DNA of 10,399 nt, from positions 1-10,399 of the forward strand of contig CAMICF010000095.1 in the NCBI GenBank assembly GCA_946222495.1, written 5' to 3'. Shown piece by piece: positions 1-5,084 of this stretch. Numbering within the stretch: the stretch's first letter is position 1; every line of letters starts with the position of its first letter. The position numbers and the translations under genes were made by a program. The stretch comes from an uncultured Janibacter sp. (GTDB lineage: Bacteria; Actinomycetota; Actinomycetes; Actinomycetales; Dermatophilaceae). The notes below the pieces were generated by a model. That model made no database searches. It was given only the letters and a program-made list of their open reading frames with translations, and was not told the origin of the DNA.

Positions 1-795
1 TTCCCGGCGATCAACGTCAACGACGCCGTGACCAAGTCCAAGTTCGACAACAAGTACGGCACCCGCCACTCCGTCCTCGACGGGCTCAACCGCGCGACCG
101 ACGTCCTCATCGGCGGCAAGGTCGCCGTCGTCGCCGGCTACGGCGACGTGGGCAAGGGTGTCTCCGCCGCGCTCGCAGGGCAGGGCGCCCGGGTCGTCGT
201 CACCGAGGTCGACCCCATCTGCGCGCTGCAGGCCGCGATGGAGGGCTTCGAGGTGACGACGATGGACAAGGCCGCCGAGTACGGCGACATCTTCGTCACG
301 ACGACCGGCTGCTACGACGTCATCACGGCTGACCACATGGCCGCCATGAAGAACAAGGCGATCGTGTCCAACATCGGTCACTTCGACAACGAGATCGACA
401 TGGCCGGGCTCGTGAAGATCCCCGGCATCACGAAGACCGAGATCAAGCCGCAGGTCCACGAGTGGACCTTCACCGACGGTCGCTCGATCATTGTCCTCTC
501 CGAGGGTCGCCTGATGAACCTCGGCAACGCGACGGGGCACCCCTCGTTCGTCATGAGCAACTCCTTCGCGGACCAGACGATCGCGCAGATCGAGCTCTTC
601 GAGAAGGCCGAGGAGTACGTCGACGAGGACGGTCGCCCGACGGTGACCACCCTGCCGAAGCACCTCGACGAGAAGGTCGCCCGCATGCACCTCGAGGCCC
701 TCGGCGTCGAGCTGACCGAGCTGACCAAGGCGCAGGCCGAGTACCTCGGCGTCGACGTCGCCGGTCCGTACAAGCCGGAGCACTACCGCTACTGA
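1..795 (+). CDS. ahcY: S-adenosylhomocysteine hydrolase, C-terminal part (5' end outside window)
   Basis: Cytosolic NAD-dependent enzyme that splits S-adenosylhomocysteine reversibly into adenosine and homocysteine, which keeps SAM-dependent methylation running. The reading frame is open from base 1, so the gene enters from the left. The visible 264 residues are roughly the last 55% of a family that is usually about 430-495 residues long. The window opens with FPAINVNDAVTKSKFDN, which carries the conserved active-site lysine and SKFDN. A Rossmann NAD-binding motif, VAVVAGYGDVGKG, follows at about visible residues 41-53. The protein ends in PYKPEHYRY, the hallmark AHCY C-terminus that reaches into the neighbouring subunit's NAD site. 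No frameshift is seen. A GTG at 28 lies inside the conserved region and is not a real start. A strong hairpin terminator follows 12 nt after the stop. Identification is essentially certain. Confidence 0.98.
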   Translation, partial: FPAINVNDAVTKSKFDNKYGTRHSVLDGLNRATDVLIGGKVAVVAGYGDVGKGVSAALAGQGARVVVTEVDPICALQAAMEGFEVTTMDKAAEYGDIFVTTTGCYDVITADHMAAMKNKAIVSNIGHFDNEIDMAGLVKIPGITKTEIKPQVHEWTFTDGRSIIVLSEGRLMNLGNATGHPSFVMSNSFADQTIAQIELFEKAEEYVDEDGRPTVTTLPKHLDEKVARMHLEALGVELTELTKAQAEYLGVDVAGPYKPEHYRY

Positions 796-807
796 GCGAT
801 CACCGCA

Positions 808-848
808 GACGAAGGGCCGCCATCCGAGGAGGAGGGCGGCCCTTCGTC
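808..848. terminator. Bidirectional hairpin terminator between convergent ahcY and the oxidoreductase gene
   Basis: A perfect 14-bp inverted repeat (808-821 with 835-848, arms GACGAAGGGCCGCC and GGCGGCCCTTCGTC) encloses a 13-nt loop. It begins 12 nt after the ahcY stop and ends 7 nt before the stop of the convergent minus-strand gene, so it can end both transcripts. There is no long T-run, which is usual for actinobacterial terminators. Confidence 0.85.
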
Positions 849-855
849 GTGCCGG

Positions 856-1833
856 TCAGCGCCGGAGGCTCAGCCCTGCCAGGGCCTCGTCGGAGCGGGC
901 GAGAGCGGTCCGGTCGTGGGTCGAGGAGAAGGCGAGCACCTCGGCAGCACCGGTGCGGGCTACGAGGTCGGCGAGCTCGCGGGCCACGTCGGCGGCCGTG
1001 CCGTGCACCGCCTGGTCGAGGTGCTCCTCGACCTTCGCCTGCTGCCGGTCGGTGAGGGGGCTCGCCGGCTCGGGGCGAAGGGGAGGGAAGGCGCCCGTGG
1101 AGCGCGACTCCACCATGGCCCACGCCTCGGGGAGCATGAGCTCGCGGGCCCGCTGGGCGGTCTCGGCGATCATCACGTCCGCGCTGATGATGACGTGCGG
1201 CTCGGGGCAGCCCGGGCTCGGCCGGAACCGCGCGCGGTAGTCCGCGAGCGGCGCGAGGTCCCCGCGGAGCACCGGTCCGCCGACGACGACGGGCAGCCCG
1301 CGCTCGGCCGCGACCGCGAGGCCGGAGCCCGTGGCGAGGACGAGGAGCGGAGGGGGCTCCGTGCGCGGCATCGCCGTCACGGGAGCGGTGTCGTGGAGGA
1401 AGCCCTCGAGCGCTGCGAGGTCCTCGGCGAAGCGCTCGGGCCCGTACTCGGGCACCCCGAGCGCCTCCCGCACCGGCGCCGTGAAGCCGAGGGACCGCCC
1501 CACGCCGAGGTCGATCCGGTCGGGGTGGAGCGCCGTGAGCATCCGGGCCTGCTCCGCGACGACGATCGGCCGGTGGTTGGGGAGCATGACGCCCCCGGAC
1601 CCGACGCGGATCCGGGCGGTCCGGGCGGCGATCGCGGCCATGAGCAGCGGGGGGCTCCCGCTGGCGATCCCCGGGACGGCATGGTGCTCGGCCACCCAGA
1701 AGCGGTGGAGGCCCAGGTCGTCGGCCCGACGGGCCCGCTCGACGGTGTCGCGGAGGGCGGTCCCGGCCGGCTCGTCGACACGGGTCCGGGAGCGGTCCAG
1801 CAGCGACACGGGCACGGGCGGTGATGTCACCAT
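856..1833 (-). CDS. LLM class (luciferase-like) flavin-dependent oxidoreductase
   Basis: A 325-residue protein of the bacterial-luciferase-like TIM-barrel superfamily. These are soluble enzymes that use reduced FMN or F420 on varied substrates; the substrate here cannot be told from sequence. Visible family motifs are RFWVAEHH at residues 44-51, SPPLLMAAIAARTARIRVGSGG at about 60-81 with MLPNHRP just after, and HPDRIDLGVGRS at about 103-114. This pattern fits the alkanal monooxygenase alpha-like / MsnO8-like branch of short LLM proteins. No signal peptide or membrane segment is seen. The ATG at 1831-1833 is chosen because it gives the full N-terminal strand. It has no Shine-Dalgarno but sits 6 nt after a TACCGT hexamer, which suggests a leaderless mRNA. 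It starts 37 nt after the SMR gene upstream of it and could also be reached by read-through. Family assignment is firm, function open. Confidence 0.9.
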   Translation of the reverse strand: MVTSPPVPVSLLDRSRTRVDEPAGTALRDTVERARRADDLGLHRFWVAEHHAVPGIASGSPPLLMAAIAARTARIRVGSGGVMLPNHRPIVVAEQARMLTALHPDRIDLGVGRSLGFTAPVREALGVPEYGPERFAEDLAALEGFLHDTAPVTAMPRTEPPPLLVLATGSGLAVAAERGLPVVVGGPVLRGDLAPLADYRARFRPSPGCPEPHVIISADVMIAETAQRARELMLPEAWAMVESRSTGAFPPLRPEPASPLTDRQQAKVEEHLDQAVHGTAADVARELADLVARTGAAEVLAFSSTHDRTALARSDEALAGLSLRR

Positions 1834-1839
1834 GGTCCG

Positions 1840-1845
1840 ACGGTA
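1840..1845 (-). promoter_or_regulatory. Probable -10 element for a leaderless transcript of the LLM oxidoreductase gene
   Basis: On the minus strand the hexamer TACCGT fits the actinobacterial -10 pattern TAnnnT. It is followed by exactly 6 nt and then the ATG at 1833, so transcription would begin at or next to the start codon. The absence of any Shine-Dalgarno before that ATG supports this. No convincing -35 is seen. Confidence 0.5.
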
Positions 1846-1870
1846 CGCGGGGACGAAGGGAGGGCCGCGC

Positions 1871-2200
1871 TCAGTCCTCGGGAGAGGAGGGCACGAGCTT
1901 GAGCCCGACGACCGCGACGATGATGCCGGCGATGAGCAGCGCCTTGAGCGGGGCGACGTCCTCCGCCCCCGTCGCCATCGCCCAGGTCACGGTGAGCGCG
2001 GCGCCGACGCCGGTCCAGATCGCGTAGCCCGTCCCGATGGGGATGGTGCGCACGGCGATGCCCAGACCGGCCATGCTCACCGCCAGCGCGAGGCCGAAGA
2101 CGATGGTCGCCGTGGGGTCGGTGAAGCCGTCCGAGTGACCGAGCGCGGTGGCCCACACGGCCTCGAAGACGGCGCTGACGAGCAGGATGATCCACGGCAC
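1871..2200 (-). CDS. SMR family guanidinium exporter, second subunit (Gdx/SugE/YkkC-YkkD type)
   Basis: A 109-residue, four-helix small multidrug resistance protein of the inner membrane. These proteins work as antiparallel dimers that exchange protons for a cationic substrate. It keeps the central glutamate E13 and the residues that line the guanidinium site in characterised Gdx proteins: W16, S42, Y59 and W62 (segments FEAVWATAL and IPIGTGYAIWTGVGA). W16 separates Gdx from EmrE-type drug pumps, which have glycine there. The start is GTG at 2198-2200 (MPWIILLVS), 2 nt after the stop of the preceding SMR gene, so translation is probably coupled. The frame stays open far upstream of this GTG, but that part is the shadow of the neighbouring gene. 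The first loop is acidic (D24, D28) and K/R are few, located at R51, K86 and K101. This bias is opposite to that of its partner, which points to a heterodimer. The C-terminus ends in an acidic PSSPED tail. Confidence 0.93.
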   Translation of the reverse strand: MPWIILLVSAVFEAVWATALGHSDGFTDPTATIVFGLALAVSMAGLGIAVRTIPIGTGYAIWTGVGAALTVTWAMATGAEDVAPLKALLIAGIIVAVVGLKLVPSSPED

Positions 2201-2202
2201 GG

Positions 2203-2517
2203 TCAACCCGCCGCCTTGAGGCCGGCGACGCAGCCGACGAGCAGGAGGAGAAGGGCGATGCGTGCGCGGGAGGCGGTCTCGGCGCCGGTGACCATGGACC
2301 AGACGACGGTGAGGGTGGCGCCGATGCCCACCCACACCGCATAGGCCGTGCCGGTCGGGATCGCCGTCATCGCCCAGGCGAGGCCGAGCATGCTCGCGGC
2401 GAGGGAGAGGACGAAGAGGATCGTGGGGACGGGGCGGGTGAAGCCCCGGGAGGCGGAGAGTGCGGTGGCCCAGACGGCCTCCAGCATCCCCGAGACGACG
2501 AGGACGAACCAGGACAT
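2203..2517 (-). CDS. SMR family guanidinium exporter, first subunit (Gdx/SugE/YkkC-YkkD type)
   Basis: A 104-residue SMR protein with four predicted membrane helices at about residues 3-20, 31-49, 56-75 and 87-101. The Gdx-type guanidinium-site residues are all present: E13, W16, S42, Y59 and W62 (MLEAVWATAL; IPTGTAYAVWVGIGA). The ATG at 2515-2517 is preceded by GGAG with 6-nt spacing, a good ribosome binding site. It is the first gene of the minus-strand operon and lies 15 nt downstream of a guanidine-III riboswitch match, which independently supports guanidinium as substrate. Loops 1 and 3 are basic (R24, R28, R84, R86), so by the positive-inside rule they face the cytoplasm. The second subunit has the reverse charge bias, so the two are expected to assemble as an antiparallel heterodimer. 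Paired SMR genes of this kind are known (YkkCD, EbrAB). The exact substrate range is inferred, not shown. Confidence 0.94.
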   Translation of the reverse strand: MSWFVLVVSGMLEAVWATALSASRGFTRPVPTILFVLSLAASMLGLAWAMTAIPTGTAYAVWVGIGATLTVVWSMVTGAETASRARIALLLLLVGCVAGLKAAG

Positions 2518-2520
2518 GGC

Positions 2521-2529
2521 GAGCTCCGT
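2521..2529 (-). promoter_or_regulatory. Ribosome binding site region of the first SMR gene, possible switch element
   Basis: On the minus strand the sequence ACGGAGCTC contains the Shine-Dalgarno GGAG 6 nt before the ATG at 2517. It nearly repeats ACGGACTC (2533-2540), the 3' strand of the riboswitch pseudoknot, just 3 nt upstream. Both can pair with GAGCCGT at 2558-2564. The ribosome binding site could therefore be hidden when the pseudoknot is not formed. Confidence 0.55.
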
Positions 2530-2532
2530 GAT

Positions 2533-2575
2533 GAGTCCGTCTTGTCGTGGTGCGGGTACGGCTCCCTCGTCCGCA
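2533..2575 (-). promoter_or_regulatory. Guanidine-III (ykkC-III) riboswitch
   Basis: Read on the minus strand, the segment contains in order GGACGAGG, CCGUACCCG and GACAAGACGG. These are the conserved blocks of the guanidine-III riboswitch aptamer, recalled from the Thermobifida fusca structure. Helix P1 is UGCGG (2575-2571) with CCGCA (2555-2551). The pseudoknot helix P2 is GAGCCGU (2564-2558) with ACGGACUC (2540-2533), 7 pairs with one bulged A. The class binds guanidinium and controls SMR exporters. Here it ends 15 nt before the ATG of the first Gdx-type SMR gene, with the ribosome binding site directly after it. The bulge in P2 departs from the perfect 7-bp helix of the reference RNA. A covariance-model search was not possible. 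Confidence 0.88.
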
Positions 2576-2600
2576 GGTCCCGTCTCGAGACCTTGCAGGG

Positions 2601-2606
2601 AGGCTA
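2601..2606 (-). promoter_or_regulatory. Probable -10 element of the riboswitch-SMR operon
   Basis: On the minus strand GATAGCCT contains the TAnnnT-type hexamer TAGCCT. Transcription would start near 2594, about 20 nt before the riboswitch, giving a leader of about 77 nt. No TTGACA-like -35 is visible at the usual distance. It faces away from mtrA in the divergent intergenic region. Confidence 0.45.
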
Positions 2607-2642
2607 TCCGAGTGGCGCGCCGTCGGCGAGTCGGCCCTGTGT

Positions 2643-2648
2643 GATGAT
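2643..2648 (+). promoter_or_regulatory. Weak candidate extended -10 for the mtrA operon
   Basis: GATGAT, preceded by TG one base away, resembles an extended -10 element and would give a leader of about 34 nt before the mtrA GTG. No TAnnnT hexamer or clear -35 lies between the divergent SMR leader and mtrA, so the real mtrA promoter may lie elsewhere. Confidence 0.2.
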
Positions 2649-2688
2649 GAGCGGGCACGAGCACACCGCACCCGCGAAAGGGATCACC

Positions 2689-3366
2689 GTGAAGGGACGT
2701 GTCCTCGTCGTCGATGACGACCAGGCGCTGGCCGAGATGCTCGGGATCGTCCTGCGCAAGGAGGGCCTCGACGTCGCACACGTCGGCGACGGCGCTCGCG
2801 CTCTGGACGCCTTCCACGAGAGCCGCCCCGACCTCGTCCTGCTGGACGTCATGCTGCCGGGGATGGACGGCATCGAGATCTGCCGTCGGATCCGCCAGGA
2901 GTCGGGTGTCCCGATCGTCATGCTCACGGCCCGCACGGACACCGTGGACGTCGTCGTCGGGCTCGAGTCGGGTGCCGACGACTACATCGTCAAGCCCTTC
3001 AAGCCCCAGGAGCTCATCGCCCGCCTGCGCGCCCGTCTGCGTCGCGGCGACGAGCCGGAGCCGGAGCGGCTGACCATCGGCGACCTGTCCATCGACGTGG
3101 CCGGGCACTCCGTCAAGCGCGGTGACCAGCCGCTCGGGCTCACGCCGCTCGAGTTCGACCTCCTCGTGGCCCTGGCCCGCAAGCCGTGGCAGGTCTTCAG
3201 CCGGGAGGTGCTGCTCGAGCAGGTCTGGGGCTACCGGCACGCCGGTGACACCCGCCTCGTCAACGTCCACGTGCAGCGCCTGCGGTCCAAGATCGAGCAC
3301 GACCCCGAGAACCCGACGATCGTCGTGACGGTCCGTGGTGTCGGGTACAAGGCCGGGTCCGCCTGA
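2689..3366 (+). CDS. mtrA: DNA-binding response regulator MtrA (OmpR/PhoB family)
   Basis: A 225-residue cytosolic transcription factor, the response regulator of the MtrAB two-component system that controls cell division, wall hydrolases and osmotic response in actinobacteria. The receiver domain spans about residues 3-115: acidic pocket D9-D11, phospho-acceptor D53 (VLLDVMLPGMDG), T80, Y99 and K102 (DDYIVKPF). The winged-helix output domain spans about 130-223, with LTPLEFDLLVALA, a VWGY segment and RLRSKIE. The GTG at 2689 is chosen because it gives the family's usual length and MKGRVLVVDDD beginning, with AAAGGGA 5 nt upstream. In-frame ATGs at 2644 and 2647 would only add unconserved residues. 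It is the first gene of the mtrA-mtrB-lpqB operon, and mtrB begins 2 nt after its stop. Confidence 0.97.
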   Translation: MKGRVLVVDDDQALAEMLGIVLRKEGLDVAHVGDGARALDAFHESRPDLVLLDVMLPGMDGIEICRRIRQESGVPIVMLTARTDTVDVVVGLESGADDYIVKPFKPQELIARLRARLRRGDEPEPERLTIGDLSIDVAGHSVKRGDQPLGLTPLEFDLLVALARKPWQVFSREVLLEQVWGYRHAGDTRLVNVHVQRLRSKIEHDPENPTIVVTVRGVGYKAGSA

Positions 3367-3368
3367 CC

Positions 3369-5084
3369 ATGACCTCGGCGCCCGCTCACGAGGCGTCCGA
3401 GGACTCGGGAGCGTCTGGCGCCGAGGACTCGGCGGCCTCGGCGAAGTCGGGGGACCACTTCCCGGTCCGCCAGGTGCGGGCCGTCGTCGGCCTGTGGCGT
3501 CGGTCGCTGCGCTTCCGGGTGGTCTCCAGCACCCTGATCCTCGGCCTCGTCGTCGTCTCGATCATCAGCCTGACGATGTACCGGTCGATCGCCGACGGGC
3601 TCGTCGACGACCGCGTCGGTCTGGCCCAGGCGGAGTCCCGCAAGCTCACCGGTGACGCGCAGGCGTCCTTCGACACCTTCCCCGGGACGCCGGAGCAGCT
3701 GCCGGCGCACTCCCGCGACGTCGTCGGGGGCCTCCGGCCCCCTTCCGGCAGCGACAGCCGCTACGTCATCTTCGCCCCGAGCCCTGGCAACTCGTCCGCC
3801 GAGAGCCTCCCGACGGAGGTCTCGCACGGCATCGGCCTGGACGTCGTCCCCGGGGCCCTGCGTCGATCCGTGGAGTCCGACCCGGAGCGGCAGCAGACGA
3901 CGATCATCGACCTGCCACGCCCCTCGGACGACGCCGGTGGCGGGCCCCTGCTCGGTGGATCGAGCCGCGACGACACCATCCCGGCCGTGGTGGTCGGCTC
4001 CCAGATCGAGGTGCCCGGGGCCGGCAACCACGACCTGTACTTCATCTACCCGATGGAGCAGGAGGAGACGACGCTCGGGATCGTCTCGCGCTCCTTCATC
4101 CTCGGTGCCCTCTTCCTCATCGGCCTCGTCTCGGCGATCGCCTGGATCGTCACGAGCACCGTCGTCACGCCGGTGCGACGAGCCGCCTCCGCCGCCGAGC
4201 GGCTGTCCGCCGGTCACCTCAACGAGCGCATGTCAGCGCGCGGGCACGACGACCTCGCGCTGCTCGGCCAGTCCTTCAACGACATGGCGGACAACCTCCA
4301 GACCCAGATCCGACAGCTCGAGGGGCTCTCCCGCGTCCAGCAACGCTTCGTCTCCGACGTCTCGCACGAGCTGCGCACCCCGCTGACGACGATCCGCATG
4401 GCGGCCGACCTCCTGCACTCCTCCCGGGACGAGATGGACCCCGTGGCGGGGCGCTCTGCGGAGCTGCTCCACGACGAGCTCGACCGGTTCGAGGAGCTGC
4501 TCGCCGACCTGCTGGAGATCAGTCGGTACGACGCGGGTGCCGCTGTCCTCGAGCAGGACCCGGTCGACCTCTTCGCGATCATCGACCGCGTCGTCACGTC
4601 CACGGAGCACATCGCGGAGGCGCGGGGGAGCGAGGTGACTGTGCACCGGACCCCCGACCAGGAGGCCGTCGCCGAGGTCGACTCACGCCGCATCGAGCGG
4701 GTCCTGCGCAACCTCGTCGTCAACGCGATCGAGCACGGCGAGGGCGAGCCGGTCGACATCTGGGTCGGGAGCGACGAGGCCGGCGTGGCCGTGCTCGTCC
4801 AGGACCACGGCGTCGGCCTCAAGGCGGGGGAGGCCTCGCTCGTCTTCAACCGCTTCTGGCGCGCGGACCTGGCGAGGACGCGCACGACGGGGGGCTCGGG
4901 GCTCGGGCTCGCCATCGCGCTCGAGGATGCGCGTCTCCACCACGGCTGGCTCCAGGCCTGGGGCGAGCAGGGCGAGGGCTCGCGCTTCCGTCTCACCGTG
5001 CCCCGGTCCGCCGGCGGGGCGCTGACGACGTCGCCGCTGCCGCTGACCCCTCGGGAAGGGGAGCTGCCGGAGGAGACCTCGTGA
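3369..5084 (+). CDS. mtrB: Sensor histidine kinase MtrB
   Basis: A 571-residue membrane histidine kinase that phosphorylates MtrA. A basic cytoplasmic stretch (about 35-50) is followed by TM1 (about 50-71), an extracytoplasmic sensor region (about 72-240), TM2 (about 242-266), a HAMP linker (about 266-318), the dimerisation/H-box with H333 (VSDVSHELRTP) and an ATPase domain. The ATPase domain shows the N-box NLVVNAIEHG with N452, the G1 box DHGVGL at 479-484, the F-box FNRFWR at 493-498 and the G2 box GGSGLGLA at 508-515. All catalytic elements are intact. The C-terminal 25 residues are a Ser/Thr/Pro/Glu-rich tail. The ATG at 3369 is 2 nt after the mtrA stop, which suggests coupled translation. 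Its stop overlaps the lpqB start. Confidence 0.97.
   Translation: MTSAPAHEASEDSGASGAEDSAASAKSGDHFPVRQVRAVVGLWRRSLRFRVVSSTLILGLVVVSIISLTMYRSIADGLVDDRVGLAQAESRKLTGDAQASFDTFPGTPEQLPAHSRDVVGGLRPPSGSDSRYVIFAPSPGNSSAESLPTEVSHGIGLDVVPGALRRSVESDPERQQTTIIDLPRPSDDAGGGPLLGGSSRDDTIPAVVVGSQIEVPGAGNHDLYFIYPMEQEETTLGIVSRSFILGALFLIGLVSAIAWIVTSTVVTPVRRAASAAERLSAGHLNERMSARGHDDLALLGQSFNDMADNLQTQIRQLEGLSRVQQRFVSDVSHELRTPLTTIRMAADLLHSSRDEMDPVAGRSAELLHDELDRFEELLADLLEISRYDAGAAVLEQDPVDLFAIIDRVVTSTEHIAEARGSEVTVHRTPDQEAVAEVDSRRIERVLRNLVVNAIEHGEGEPVDIWVGSDEAGVAVLVQDHGVGLKAGEASLVFNRFWRADLARTRTTGGSGLGLAIALEDARLHHGWLQAWGEQGEGSRFRLTVPRSAGGALTTSPLPLTPREGELPEETS

Noticed and set aside
28..795. A GTG at 28 as the start of a complete ahcY
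   Set aside because: The conserved AHCY sequence continues in frame to base 1 (FPAINVNDAV), so the gene is cut by the window edge and is not a short version.
1331..2344. A 337-codon + strand frame opposite the LLM and SMR genes
   Set aside because: It is low-complexity R/S/G-rich sequence without motifs, antisense to clear protein families on the minus strand.
2542..2688. An N-terminal extension of MtrA from 2542
   Set aside because: The extra residues are not conserved in the family and the region is the divergent promoter and riboswitch DNA. GTG 2689 has a Shine-Dalgarno and gives the normal length.
2203..3300. A long minus-strand frame that would extend the first SMR protein by about 260 residues
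   Set aside because: The upstream part is antisense to mtrA and passes through the riboswitch. The SMR protein is complete from the ATG at 2517, which has a good Shine-Dalgarno.
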